A stretch of DNA of 64,000 nt, from assembly GCF_024345475.1 (NCBI RefSeq), contig NZ_JAGQBE010000005.1:1-64000 (forward strand), written 5' to 3'. Source of the DNA: Cyanobium sp. T1B-Tous (GTDB lineage: Bacteria; Cyanobacteriota; Cyanobacteriia; PCC-6307; Cyanobiaceae). The notes below the pieces were generated by a model. That model made no database searches. It saw only the letters and a program-made list of their open reading frames with translations, and was not told the DNA's origin. Each line of letters starts with the position of its first letter. The first letter of the stretch is position 1. Positions 1 to 9,104 of this stretch are shown piece by piece. The position numbers and the translations under genes are program-made.

Positions 1-120
1 TTCAGCCCCGGCCTTGATCAATTCGCTACACACGGCGGAGCCAAATCGCCCCACTCCGATTACAGCGAAGCCACCTTTGATGGCGCCTTCAGACGGATTC
101 CAATGCCACCAGTTCGTCAT
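1..120 (-). CDS. ktrA: KtrA K+ uptake regulatory subunit (5' part only)
   Basis: The first 40 codons of a gene that runs off the left edge of the window. After a short leader, the protein enters a Rossmann fold with the motif FAVIGVGRFGSAV at about residues 18-30, the nucleotide-binding signature of TrkA-N/RCK proteins. KtrA is the cytoplasmic ring that gates the KtrB potassium/sodium-coupled channel through bound nucleotide. The ATG lies 22 bases downstream of the ktrB stop on the same strand, so the two are probably one transcript. The name rests on the motif plus the ktrB neighbour; the rest of the protein is not visible. Confidence 0.85.
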   Translation of the reverse strand, partial: MTNWWHWNPSEGAIKGGFAVIGVGRFGSAVCSELIKAGAE

Positions 121-142
121 GGAGTGAGCCTGTTTAGGGAAT

Positions 143-1507
143 TCAGATGTAGATCTCTTCGCGGGGGTAGCCCACGCGGGGTTGGGGCCGGTTGCCGTAG
201 ATCGCTGAGAGCAGTAGCAGGATGCCCAGTCTGCCGACAAACATTCCCACCATGAGCACAAGCTGGCCCCAGCGGTTGAGTTGGGCGGTCACGCCCAGAT
301 CCAGGCCCACGGTGCCGAAGGCAGACATGCAGGTGAACAGCTTTTCGAGGAAGTTGAAGCTGGTGCGGGTCGGCTCCCCGGAGGTGGTGGGGCCAATCCC
401 CAGCAGCAAGGCCATCAGAATCACGAAGATTGCTGATGCCAGGGCCACCCCCACGGCTCGCAGCACAACAGTGTCGGGAATCTGACGCCGGTGAATCACC
501 ACCTCTTCCCTCCCCTGCAGGGTGGAGCGAGTAGCTCCCATCAAGGTGGCGAAGGTGGTGGTTTTGATGCCGCCGCCGGTGCCGCCTGGGCTGGCACCAA
601 TGAACATCAGCACGACCAGCAGCAGCAGGCCCGCATCCGAGAAGGTCTGAATCGAGAGCGGCACGGTGTTGAACCCGGCCGTGCGCGCCGAGATTGACTG
701 GAACAGAGTGACTTGAATATCCTGCCACCACTGCAGATTATCGATTACGCCACCGGCGGCGAATTGTTCGGTGAAAAGCAGGCCCAGGGCTCCGAACACG
801 ATTAACAAGGCCGTGCTGCGCAGCACCAGCCGGGTATGCAGGCTGAGCCGGCGTAGCCGTTGCAGTCGGGAGCGGTTGCTCCACAGGTCGTTGATCACCC
901 GCCAGCCGATGCCGCCCACCACGATCATCGAGGCGATCACGCCATTCACCACCGGGGTATCCCGGTAGCGCACCAGGTTGTCGCTCCAGAGGCCGAAGCC
1001 GGCGTTGTTGTATGCGCTAATGCAGTGAAACAGCGAGGCCCAGAAGCGCTCAAGCGGGTTGGCGATGTCGGTGAAGCCGAAGCCGTAAAGCACCACCGTG
1101 CCGATTCCCATCACACAGAAGCCCGTGATCAGGATGCTGTTGAAGGTGGGGCCGATGCCGCCTACCCCGAATTCATCCAGGGCGCGGCCCCTATCAAGCC
1201 TGTGGCGCAGACCCGAATGTCCCTGCACGAAGCCCTGCAAAAAGGTGGTGATCGCCATCAGCCCCAGGCCGCCGGTGACGATCAGCCCAGCCAACGTCAC
1301 CTGGCCGAAGGCAGTCAGATCGCGGCTCACATCGATGATCGAAAGGCCAGTCACCGTGATTGCCGAGGTCACGGTGAACAGGGCTTGCCATAGCCCCACG
1401 TCATCGGTGGAGCAAAGCGGGCTGGCCAGCACCAATGTGCCGATGGCGATCACCAGGGCGCCGGTGACCAGCGTGAATTGGGGCACCGTGAGGCGCTGGC
1501 GCCACAA
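143..1507 (-). CDS. ktrB: KtrB/TrkH-type Na+-dependent K+ transporter
   Basis: A 454-aa inner-membrane protein with the four pore loops of the Trk/Ktr/HKT superfamily. The signatures visible in order are SAITVTGLS, HCISAYNNAGFG, QSISARTAGFNT and TCMSAFGTVGLD, each with the filter glycine. A further glycine-rich GASPGGTGGGIKTTT loop, typical of KtrB/TrkH, lies around residues 305-320. It takes up K+ and is important in cyanobacterial osmotic response. The ktrA gene follows on the same strand. The chosen start is a TTG at 1507 with no good Shine-Dalgarno, so the true start could be the in-frame GTG a few codons later. Confidence 0.9.
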   Translation of the reverse strand: MWRQRLTVPQFTLVTGALVIAIGTLVLASPLCSTDDVGLWQALFTVTSAITVTGLSIIDVSRDLTAFGQVTLAGLIVTGGLGLMAITTFLQGFVQGHSGLRHRLDRGRALDEFGVGGIGPTFNSILITGFCVMGIGTVVLYGFGFTDIANPLERFWASLFHCISAYNNAGFGLWSDNLVRYRDTPVVNGVIASMIVVGGIGWRVINDLWSNRSRLQRLRRLSLHTRLVLRSTALLIVFGALGLLFTEQFAAGGVIDNLQWWQDIQVTLFQSISARTAGFNTVPLSIQTFSDAGLLLLVVLMFIGASPGGTGGGIKTTTFATLMGATRSTLQGREEVVIHRRQIPDTVVLRAVGVALASAIFVILMALLLGIGPTTSGEPTRTSFNFLEKLFTCMSAFGTVGLDLGVTAQLNRWGQLVLMVGMFVGRLGILLLLSAIYGNRPQPRVGYPREEIYI

Positions 1508-1595
1508 CTTAAGAGCGGTCCAGGGTGGGCTGGTCAGGCTGATGTTGCGTTTGTGATGCCTACCCTAATCACAGTTCTGTGCCTGGATTTTCCCT

Positions 1596-2264
1596 TTGAT
1601 TCAGCAGTTGATCGACGGGCTGCCAGACCTGATCAGCGCCGCTGTGGAGACCAACCCCCTGCTCGGTTATGGAGCGGTTGCTTTTGTGATGCTGCTTGAA
1701 AATCTCATCCCGCCCATTCCCTCAGAAGTTTTGATGCCTTACGCGGGCTATCTGGTGCATGCGGGCCGGCTGCAATTTCTCCCCACGGTGGTTGCCGGAC
1801 TGGTGGGCACCGTGCTGGGGGCCTGGTTTTGGTATGGCATCGGCCGCTGGATAAATGAGGAGCGGATCGCTGGCTGGCTGGCTAGCCGGGGCCGCTGGCT
1901 GGGCATCCAGCCAGATGACCTAGCCAATAGCCGCCGCTGGTTCAACCGCCATGGCTCGGCGGTGGTGTTCTGGGGACGACTGATCCCAGGGGTGCGGACC
2001 CTGGTGTCCGTGCCGGCTGGCATTGAATTGATGCCCCAGGCGAAGTTTCTTGCCTGGACCACTGCGGGCAGCCTGATCTGGACCGCTTTGCTCACCCTGG
2101 CGGGGAGGGAGATGGGCCAGGCCTACGGCCAGTTCGAGGCTCTGCTGGCCCCCTGGGCCGAAGGGATCAAGCTGGTTTTGGAGATTGCCCTCATCTGCGG
2201 AGTGCTTGCGCTGCTGAGGCTGTGGCAGCTACGCAGCCGGGCCGCTGGCAGTGATGGCCAATAA
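1596..2264 (+). CDS. DedA family (SNARE-associated/VTT) membrane protein
   Basis: A 222-aa multi-pass membrane protein of the DedA family. Visible family marks are an acidic and proline-rich segment ENLIPPIPSEVLMPYAG (residues 35-51) and the arginine-bearing FWGRLIPGVRTLVSVPAG (residues 125-142). The re-entrant helices that carry them are essential in E. coli YqjA/YghB. DedA proteins support membrane lipid flipping, envelope integrity and proton-motive-force-dependent tolerance. The gene is divergent from ktrB across an 88-base gap. The start is a TTG; no better ATG precedes the first helix. The exact substrate cannot be read from the sequence. Confidence 0.85.
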   Translation: MIQQLIDGLPDLISAAVETNPLLGYGAVAFVMLLENLIPPIPSEVLMPYAGYLVHAGRLQFLPTVVAGLVGTVLGAWFWYGIGRWINEERIAGWLASRGRWLGIQPDDLANSRRWFNRHGSAVVFWGRLIPGVRTLVSVPAGIELMPQAKFLAWTTAGSLIWTALLTLAGREMGQAYGQFEALLAPWAEGIKLVLEIALICGVLALLRLWQLRSRAAGSDGQ

Positions 2265-2759
2265 CCCGGTTGACCCGGCTAGTTGATCTTTTCTATTTGA
2301 GATTTCCTATCTAATGGTGTGGACATGGAGCTGACTATGTCTGAAACCAGGGTGTGAAACACAGCCCCTCTAGCCACCATCAACACAAACATCAATGTGG
2401 ATAGCTGGCTCCACTGGAAGGCCAGTTGATCAAAGGAAAGGTCGCGTGGGTGGCTGCAACCGCTGCAGATCAGCATCTGCTTAGAGCGCCCCCCTTGGTG
2501 AGTAGGCGGCAGCTGCATTTTGGGCAGGCCATGGTTTTTACACATTCGAGAAGTTTTTACAGAGTGGAGAAGTATGGAGCTGAGAGGGAATCCAATCGGT
2601 CTCGACGCTTGATAAGCACTTCTACTGACGCCGATTGGCTTTGCCCTACTTTTGCCGCCCCAAGCCGTTTCAGCTGTTTCTATCGTCACCAACCCGAAGG
2701 CATTTCCACGGTTTTTCCAATGTATGAAATGTTGAGATTTTTGTTGCCTGGTTGACACA
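2265..2759. other. 495-base intergenic region upstream of the CO2-uptake operon
   Basis: No convincing gene is seen in this long gap. It is less GC-rich than its flanks and probably holds the promoter and LysR-type (NdhR/CcmR or CmpR) operators of the ndhF3 operon, which start immediately after it. An 8-base palindrome TTGATCAA lies at 2426-2433. I could not match the known NdhR consensus with confidence. A minus-strand reading frame, 2279-2518 (79 codons), contains a CSGC pair and a hydrophobic tail, but has no clear ribosome-binding site and is not called as a gene. Confidence 0.6.
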
Positions 2760-4667
2760 ATGACCGTCTTTCTGCTTCAGGCGGCCTGGCTGATTCCTGC
2801 CTACCCCCTGCTGGCGGCCGTGGCCTCGCTGGCCTGGTCCCCGGGGTTGATCTCCCGCACCGGCCCTCGGCCCTGCGGTTACCTGAATCTCTTGATGGTG
2901 GCTGTGGCCTTCGGCCACAGCCTGGTGGCGCTTACCGCTCTGCACACCAACGCCCGTGCCGGAGCCGAGGCCCTCTATCGGCCGATCAGCTTCGGCTGGA
3001 CCTGGCTTGACACCGCCGGCCTGCGGGTGGGTTTTGACGGGTTGGTGACCGAGCCGGCCCTGATCGCCATGGCGGTGATCACGGGCCTGCACCTGCTGGT
3101 GCAGATCTATGCGATCGGCTACCTGGAAATGGACTGGGGCTGGCCCCGCTTCTTCGGCTCCCTGAGCTTCTTCGAGGCTGGCCTCTGCGCCCTGGTACTC
3201 ACCGATTCGGTGTTCTTCAGCTACGTGATCCTTGAGTTACTCACCCTGGGCACCTACCTGATTGTGGGCACCTGGTACAACCAGCCCCTGGTGGTGAAGG
3301 GGGCCCGCGATGCCTTTCTCACTAAGCGGATTGGCGACCTGATCCTCCTGGCCGGGGTGATCGCCCTGTTGCCGATGACCGGCACCTGGAATTTCCATGG
3401 TCTGCAGGGTTGGGCCGCCGACCTCACCAACAACGGCACGCCCTTGCCCATGGGCTTCCAGCTGATCCTGCTGGCCCTGATTGCTGGCCCCATGGGCAAG
3501 TGCGCCCAGATCCCCCTGCATCTCTGGCTCGATGAGGCGATGGAGAGCCCCCTGCCTTCCACCGTGCTGCGCAATTCGGTGGTGGTGGTGGGCGGCGCTT
3601 GGGTGCTGCTGCGGTTGGAGCCCCTGCTGGAGCTCAGTCCCTTTGTGCAGGCGGTGCTCGTGGTGGTGGGTGGCTCCACCGCCGTGGTGGCCTCGCTGAT
3701 CGCCCTGGCCCAGGTGGATGTGAAGCGGGCCCTTTCCTTTCTGGTGAGCAGCTGGCTGGGGCTGCTGATCGTGGCCGTGGGCCTGGGCGGCACCGCCGTG
3801 GCCGACCACCTGCTGCTGGTGTATCCGCTGCCGATGGCCCTGCTGCTGATGGCGATCGGCACGATCGTGATCAGCAATGTGACCCAGGACCTCACCCAAT
3901 TGGGGGGGCTCTGGAGCAAGCGGCCCCTGATCGGCATCGCCTTCCTCGCCGGCGCGGCCGGCCTGATGGGCTTGCCGCCATTCGCCAGCTTTGCGGCCCT
4001 GCGCGAATTGCTGGCCCTCACGGCGGCGAGTGGCCATCCCCTGCTGCTGGGGGGCGTGGTGCTGGTCACCAACGCCCTGATCAGCGCCGGCCTGATCCGG
4101 GTGTTCGGCCAGATCTGGGGAGGCCGACCCACCCCCTTCACCACCCGTTCTCCGGAGGTGCTCTGGCTGATGGTGCTGCCCACCATGGTGCTGGCGGGCC
4201 TGGTGCTGCATCTCCCCATGCTCCTGGTGGCCAATGGGGTCTATTCCCTCACCCCCCTTGCCGGTTGGGGACCTCTGGCCTGGCCCCTGATCGCCTCCAC
4301 CCTGGTGGGCGGAAGCCTCTCGGCCGCCTTTTACCTGCGTCCCCACGGCCTGGCCCAGCTGCCGGCCTTCCTCGGAGGCCTGCAGGATTGGCTCGCCCAC
4401 GACATGCAGACCGAGCGCTTCTACCACCGCACCGTGGTGGCCCTGGTGCTGGCCCTGGCCCGCTTCGGAGCCTGGAGTGACAGTCGCCTGGTGGATGGCT
4501 TCAGCGGCGGCACCGGTGCCGTGGCCCTGGAGGGAGCCCGGCGCCTCAGCCTCACGACCTCCGGTCGGTCCCAGGCCTACGCCCTCACCCTGGTGCTCGG
4601 GGTGTTGCTGATGGCGGCCTGGCTGATTGCCGTGGATCTACCGCCCGTGTCCATCGCTCTGCCCTGA
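2760..4667 (+). CDS. ndhF3: NDH-1 subunit NdhF3 (NdhF3/F4 type, CO2 uptake)
   Basis: A 635-aa NuoL/NdhF-like antiporter subunit of the specialised NDH-1MS complex that drives light-dependent CO2 hydration. It has the conserved proton-channel elements, including EL in VILELLTLGTYL and the KCAQIPLHLWLDEAMESP loop. Where ordinary NuoL/NdhF1 proteins have an ALIHAATM segment, this one has STVLRNSVVVVGG, which is characteristic of the CO2-uptake NdhF3/NdhF4 branch. It heads a same-strand cluster with ndhD and a CO2-hydration protein. F3 is preferred over F4 because a FAS1-domain CupS-like gene closes the cluster; sequence alone leaves NdhF4 possible. Confidence 0.85.
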   Translation: MTVFLLQAAWLIPAYPLLAAVASLAWSPGLISRTGPRPCGYLNLLMVAVAFGHSLVALTALHTNARAGAEALYRPISFGWTWLDTAGLRVGFDGLVTEPALIAMAVITGLHLLVQIYAIGYLEMDWGWPRFFGSLSFFEAGLCALVLTDSVFFSYVILELLTLGTYLIVGTWYNQPLVVKGARDAFLTKRIGDLILLAGVIALLPMTGTWNFHGLQGWAADLTNNGTPLPMGFQLILLALIAGPMGKCAQIPLHLWLDEAMESPLPSTVLRNSVVVVGGAWVLLRLEPLLELSPFVQAVLVVVGGSTAVVASLIALAQVDVKRALSFLVSSWLGLLIVAVGLGGTAVADHLLLVYPLPMALLLMAIGTIVISNVTQDLTQLGGLWSKRPLIGIAFLAGAAGLMGLPPFASFAALRELLALTAASGHPLLLGGVVLVTNALISAGLIRVFGQIWGGRPTPFTTRSPEVLWLMVLPTMVLAGLVLHLPMLLVANGVYSLTPLAGWGPLAWPLIASTLVGGSLSAAFYLRPHGLAQLPAFLGGLQDWLAHDMQTERFYHRTVVALVLALARFGAWSDSRLVDGFSGGTGAVALEGARRLSLTTSGRSQAYALTLVLGVLLMAAWLIAVDLPPVSIALP

Positions 4668-4677
4668 GGCCGCCGCC

Positions 4678-6198
4678 ATGACCCTGCTGCTGTTGCTCCT
4701 GCTTCCCCTGCTGGTGGGCCTGCTGCTCCCCCTGCTGCCGCCTGGCCGCCCCGGGCTGGTGCGCGGGCTGGCCGCCGCCGCCGCCCTGGCCCAGCTGGTG
4801 GTGGGCCTGCTGGCCTGGCGCCAGCCGCCCGCTCCTTTGACCCTCGAATGGCTGCCCCGCCTGGGTTTGGGCCTGGATCTGGGCCTCGATGGGCTGTCGC
4901 TGCCGCTGGTGCTGCTCACGGGCCTGATCACCGCCATGGCGGTGCTGGCCTCCCCCGCAGACCAGGGCCGCCCTCGCCTCTATTTCGCCCTGATGCTGGC
5001 CACCAACCTGGGGGTGGTGGGGGCGTTCCTGGCCCGCAACGCCCTGCTGTTCGTGCTCGCCTTTGAGCTGGTGCTGATCCCCACCACCCTGCTGGTGGCG
5101 ATCTGGGGTGGCGAGCGCCGGGCCGGGGCCGCCGTGCGCTTCCTGCTCTATGGGGCGGTGTCTGGACTGAGCCTGCTGGGTGGTGTGCTGGCCTTCGGCT
5201 GGTTTGGCCAGGGCGCTGCTGGCGCCGATACCGCCGTGAGCTTCAGCTTCGAGGCCCTGGCTGCCACGCCCCTGCCCGCCTCGGCCCAGCGCTGGGTGCT
5301 GGCCCTGCTGGTGCTCGGTTTCGGCATCAAGCTGCCGGTGGTGCCCCTGCATGGCTGGCAGCCGATCAGCTACGCCGAAGCGCCGCCGCCGGTGGTGATG
5401 CTGCTGGGGGGTGTGGTGTCGAAGCTGGGGGCCTACGGCCTGCTGCGCTTCGGGGTGGGCCTGCTGCCCGATGCCTGGAGTGCCTTTTCGCCCTGGATTG
5501 CCGCCGCCGGTGCCGTGAGCGCGGTGTACGGCGCCCTCAATGCCGTGGCCGCCACCGACATCCGCCGCCTGATGGCCTACAGCTCCCTGGGCCACATGGG
5601 CCTGCTGGTGCTGGCCCTGGCGGCCGCCACACCGATGAGCCTGCAGGGCGCCATGGCCCAGGTGCTGGCCCACGGCCTGATCGTGGCCCTGCTGTTCGAC
5701 TGCGTGGGGCTGATCCAGCGCAAGACCGGCACCACCGTGATCGCCGAGCTCTCTGGCTTGATGAATCCGATCCGGGGCCTGCCCTTCACCATGGGCCTGA
5801 TGCTGCTCGCCCTGATGGCCGCCGCCGGCATTCCCGGCCTGGCTGGCTTCCCGGCCGAACTGCTGGTGTTCGAGGGCAGCTGGACCGTGTTCCCCCGGGC
5901 CACCCTGATCTGCCTGGTGGCCTCGGGCTTCACCGCCGTCTACGCGGTGCGGCTGTTCAACCGGGTGGGCTTCGGCCGGCTCGATAACAGCCGCGCCGAC
6001 TGGCAGAGCACCCGACTGGCCGAACGGCTGCCGGCCGTGGTGCTCACCACCCTGGTGGTGCTCGCCGGCATCTGGCCAGTGGGGCTCACCGCCTGGAGCG
6101 AGGCCAGCACGGCCGCTATCGCCCTGCGACACAGCGACCCGGTGGTGCAAACCCTGGCCCTGGCGCCCCGTTCCCCGTCGTCGACCCTGCCCGCATGA
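4678..6198 (+). CDS. ndhD3: NDH-1 subunit NdhD3 (NdhD3/D4 type, CO2 uptake)
   Basis: A 506-aa NuoM/NdhD-family subunit, almost wholly hydrophobic, that pairs with NdhF3 in the membrane arm of the CO2-uptake NDH-1 complex. Family marks include the glutamate in LAFELVLIPTTLL (about residues 122-134), a lysine in GFGIKLPVVPLHGWQP, the AEAPPPVVMLLGGVVSKLGAYG segment (given here only as a landmark) and MAYSSLGHMG. The ATG at 4678 was chosen because it starts the first hydrophobic helix; an upstream in-frame start would add a non-membrane leader and overlap ndhF3. Its stop overlaps the cupA start by four bases (ATGA), so the two are translationally coupled. Confidence 0.87.
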   Translation: MTLLLLLLLPLLVGLLLPLLPPGRPGLVRGLAAAAALAQLVVGLLAWRQPPAPLTLEWLPRLGLGLDLGLDGLSLPLVLLTGLITAMAVLASPADQGRPRLYFALMLATNLGVVGAFLARNALLFVLAFELVLIPTTLLVAIWGGERRAGAAVRFLLYGAVSGLSLLGGVLAFGWFGQGAAGADTAVSFSFEALAATPLPASAQRWVLALLVLGFGIKLPVVPLHGWQPISYAEAPPPVVMLLGGVVSKLGAYGLLRFGVGLLPDAWSAFSPWIAAAGAVSAVYGALNAVAATDIRRLMAYSSLGHMGLLVLALAAATPMSLQGAMAQVLAHGLIVALLFDCVGLIQRKTGTTVIAELSGLMNPIRGLPFTMGLMLLALMAAAGIPGLAGFPAELLVFEGSWTVFPRATLICLVASGFTAVYAVRLFNRVGFGRLDNSRADWQSTRLAERLPAVVLTTLVVLAGIWPVGLTAWSEASTAAIALRHSDPVVQTLALAPRSPSSTLPA

Positions 6199-7499
6199 CC
6201 TCATCCACTGCTGCAGCGGGCACCAAAACGCCCCTGATCCCCCCTTCCACCCACCGCTACGCCGAGGTGATCCATCGGCTCGAGGCGGGGGGCTCGATGC
6301 TGCCCGATACGCCGGAGAACCTCCAGCAGATCATCGGTATCTACAAGGCCTACGCCGTGCCGATGGATTTCTATTGGCGTGACCTGCTCTACATCGCTGA
6401 GCAGGTGTTTCTCAATCCGTTGCCGGCCTTCAAATACTTCATCTCCCAGGAGTATCTGGACCGGCCCAACAGCTACGCCGGCGACCATTCCCAGCTGCGC
6501 ATCTGGCGTGGCACCGAGAAGGTCCACCCGGAGCTGCTGGAGTTCATGGAGCGGGGTGAAACCCGCCGCATGCCCAAGCTCCTGCATCACCTCTGGCATG
6601 ACCGGGTGAACATGGAGTTCGCCGAGGCCTGCATGCAGGCCATGTATTGGCACCAGGGCATGGGTGGTCGCTTCAACGACTACCTCGACAGCGATGCCTA
6701 CAGGGCCAACGCCGACCGCGCCATCAAGGCCTACTTCCGCGGCAATCCGCTGATGCTGGGCCTCTACAAGTTGTTCCCGGACATGGTCCTGGAGCAGGTG
6801 AAGCAGCTCAGTTATTACAGCAACCTGGGCCTGTTCTGGGAGGTGATGGCGCCGGTGTTCTTCGAGATGAGCGACCTCTACGACGAGGGCAAGCTCACTT
6901 CGGTGCCCCAGGCGATGGACTTCCTGGTGAACGGCATCTTCGCGGTGGCGGGCCGGCCGATTTATCACCACGTGTTCATCCGCGGTGAATGCTTCGAGAT
7001 CATCCCCAAGAGCGAGGGTTTCACCTGGCTCTACGAGGCAGCCCTGCCCTATGTGGAGGCGGTGTTCTACCGCACCTCCCCCTTCCGTGGCACCAAGAGC
7101 TACAACGCCCAGGCCGGACAGGTGCCAGCCAACCAGGCGGATTTCCACTACGGCATCCTCTACGCCGATGTGTTTCCGGTGGGATCCGCCGGCATTCCGC
7201 CCACCCTGCTGATGCAGGACATGCTCCATTTCCTGCCGCCCTATCTGCAGGAGATGTACAAGACCCACAGGCGCGGCGAGGAGGACCAACTGATTCAGCT
7301 GGGCATCACCTTCCAGCGCTCGATGTACAACGTGACCTCGGCGGTGATCCAGGCCCTGCGCTGCGCCCTGCTCTATCCCCTCGATGACACCGATCCGGAG
7401 CATCTGGAGGCCAACCGCCGCTTCTTCGAGGCCCAGATGGACCGCTTCCTACGGCCGGAGGCCCGCCTGCCCGACATCCAGACCCAGGACTACCGCTAA
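6195..7499 (+). CDS. cupA: CO2 hydration protein CupA/ChpY (or CupB/ChpX)
   Basis: A 434-aa soluble protein of the cyanobacterial CO2-hydration family, which caps NdhF3/NdhD3 and converts CO2 to bicarbonate at the NDH-1 proton channel. It contains the conserved histidine- and tryptophan-rich stretch [19 protein letters not shown] (about residues 124-142), followed by MQAMYWHQG, and the [17 protein letters not shown] block near residues 250-270. Its length suits CupA better than the shorter CupB, and a FAS1 gene follows as in the cupA-cupS order of Synechocystis. The start overlaps the ndhD stop (ATGA) and its own stop overlaps the next start (TAATG). Confidence 0.85.
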   Translation: MTSSTAAAGTKTPLIPPSTHRYAEVIHRLEAGGSMLPDTPENLQQIIGIYKAYAVPMDFYWRDLLYIAEQVFLNPLPAFKYFISQEYLDRPNSYAGDHSQLRIWRGTEKVHPELLEFMERGETRRMPKLLHHLWHDRVNMEFAEACMQAMYWHQGMGGRFNDYLDSDAYRANADRAIKAYFRGNPLMLGLYKLFPDMVLEQVKQLSYYSNLGLFWEVMAPVFFEMSDLYDEGKLTSVPQAMDFLVNGIFAVAGRPIYHHVFIRGECFEIIPKSEGFTWLYEAALPYVEAVFYRTSPFRGTKSYNAQAGQVPANQADFHYGILYADVFPVGSAGIPPTLLMQDMLHFLPPYLQEMYKTHRRGEEDQLIQLGITFQRSMYNVTSAVIQALRCALLYPLDDTDPEHLEANRRFFEAQMDRFLRPEARLPDIQTQDYR

Positions 7500-7900
7500 T
7501 GGCCACGATTCTGGAAACCGCCCTCGCCGCCGGCTGCTTCAACACCCTGTTGGCTGCCGTGGATGCCGCCGGCCTGCGCGGCGCCCTGGAGGGGCCCGGC
7601 CCCTTCACCGTCTTCGCGCCGGTGGATGACGCCTTTGCCGCCCTGCCCCCCGGCACGGTGCAGACCCTGGTGGACAACCCACCGCAGCTGGCTCGGATCC
7701 TCAAGTACCACGTGCTCGCTGGTGCCCATGGCCGCAGCGCGCTGGTGGGTCAGCCGGAGTGGTCGAGCCTGGAGGGGGCTCCGATCCCGATTCGCCGCAG
7801 CGAGCCGTTCGAGGTGAAAAACGCCACAGTGGTGACTGCAGACATCGCCTGCGACAACGGCATTGTGCACGTGATTGATCGCGTGATCCTGCCGGGCTGA
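7499..7900 (+). CDS. cupS: Fasciclin (FAS1) domain protein, CupS-like
   Basis: A 133-aa protein made of a single FAS1 domain: [13 protein letters not shown], the H1-like [25 protein letters not shown], and the closing [14 protein letters not shown]. No signal peptide is visible, so it should be cytoplasmic. In NDH-1MS of Synechocystis the small subunit CupS has this fold and is encoded straight after cupA. Here the ATG shares a base with the cupA stop (TAATG), which supports the same role. A generic FAS1 protein unconnected with NDH-1 is the alternative; operon position makes CupS the better call. Confidence 0.75.
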   Translation: MATILETALAAGCFNTLLAAVDAAGLRGALEGPGPFTVFAPVDDAFAALPPGTVQTLVDNPPQLARILKYHVLAGAHGRSALVGQPEWSSLEGAPIPIRRSEPFEVKNATVVTADIACDNGIVHVIDRVILPG

Positions 7901-7921
7901 TTCACCTTCGCCACCACCCGC

Positions 7922-9100
7922 TTGGGTTCCTCCCTGCTCACCACCCTGCTGCTGTTGTTGGTGGGGGCCCTGCTGGCTCGGTTGACGGCCACCCGGCTGG
8001 CCCGCTGGGCGGTGCCGGCCATCGTGCTGGAGCTGGGGGTGGGTTTTGTCCTGGGCAACACGGTGCTGCCCTTTGAGCAGATCCGCTCCCTCTCCGGCCT
8101 GCTGGAGCTGGGGGTGCTCACCCTGTTTTTCCAGGTGGGTCTGGAGGTGCGCGGCGGCTTGTTGGGGTCCCGTCCGGCGGCCGTGCTGCGCACGGTGTTG
8201 CTGTCGGCGCTGACGCCGCTGCTGGCCTGGTGGCCCCTGCAGCAGGCCTTTGGCCTCTCCACGGCCACCACGCTGTTGTGTGTGGCCGTGCTCAGCGCCA
8301 CCGGCACCGGGGTAACCCTGCGGGCCCTGGGTCAGCTCGGCGCCTTGAACACCCCCTCCGGCCGCCTGCTGGTGGGGGTGTCGGTGCTGGACGATCTGCC
8401 CGCCATCGCCCTGCTCACCGGCTCCCTGCTGTTGGCGGGCACCCGCCTCGGCGGTGGCGCGGCGTCGGCCGGTTCGGGTTGGCTGGTGCTGGTCGGGCCG
8501 GCCCTGGCCCTGCTGAGTGTGCCGTTGTCGCGCTGGTGGCTGCAACGCCGTGGGCCCTGGCAGCCGGGGCCCCTGGGGGTGTTGCTGCTGTTGATCGGCT
8601 GCAGCTGGATCGGGGAGGTCACCGGGGTGACCAGCCTGCTGGGGGCGCTCTGGGGTGGGGTGCTGTTCAATCGCCTGGCACCGATGGGGGAAGGCAGCAG
8701 CGAGGCCCGGGAGTTGCGGGGCCATCTGGCCCTGCTGTCGGAGGTGTTTTTGCCCCTCTATTTCCTTGGGGTGGGGATGCGCATCCAGGCGGCCACCCTG
8801 GTGCAGCCGTCGGCCTGGTGGCTGGCCCTGGTGCTGTTGCTGCTGGCGATCGGCTGCAAGCTGATCTGCGGGCTGGGGATCAGTGCCCGGGATCAGGAGG
8901 CCGGCGTGGATCGCTGGGTGGTGGTGTTCGGCCTGATCCCCCGGGGCCTGCCGGGGCTGGTGTTTGCCTCCACGGCCCTGGCCAGTGGGGTGATCAGCGC
9001 CGCCCAGTTCTCGGCCCTGGTGCTGATGGTGAGTGGCACCACCGTGCTGGGCCTGCTGTTGCTGGGCCGGCGGCTGGCGACCGTCCAGAACGGCGAGTGA
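7922..9100 (+). CDS. CPA2-family Na+(K+)/H+ antiporter
   Basis: A 392-aa integral membrane protein of the monovalent cation:proton antiporter-2 family. It carries the paired aspartates of the ion-binding site (GVSVLDDLPAIALL, D157-D158), the ELGVGFVLG and FFQVGLEV segments, and a PRGLPGLVFAS C-terminal motif, with no RCK domain. It starts with TTG 21 bases after the cupS stop, so it is likely part of the CO2-uptake operon. There it could recycle Na+ used by BicA or help handle protons released by CO2 hydration; that link is inference. It converges on bioA with only four bases between stops. Confidence 0.83.
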   Translation: MGSSLLTTLLLLLVGALLARLTATRLARWAVPAIVLELGVGFVLGNTVLPFEQIRSLSGLLELGVLTLFFQVGLEVRGGLLGSRPAAVLRTVLLSALTPLLAWWPLQQAFGLSTATTLLCVAVLSATGTGVTLRALGQLGALNTPSGRLLVGVSVLDDLPAIALLTGSLLLAGTRLGGGAASAGSGWLVLVGPALALLSVPLSRWWLQRRGPWQPGPLGVLLLLIGCSWIGEVTGVTSLLGALWGGVLFNRLAPMGEGSSEARELRGHLALLSEVFLPLYFLGVGMRIQAATLVQPSAWWLALVLLLLAIGCKLICGLGISARDQEAGVDRWVVVFGLIPRGLPGLVFASTALASGVISAAQFSALVLMVSGTTVLGLLLLGRRLATVQNGE

Positions 9101-9104
9101 GGGC

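Noticed and set aside
3237-4427. 396-codon minus-strand frame inside ndhF3
   Set aside because: His/Gln-rich shadow of a membrane protein gene.
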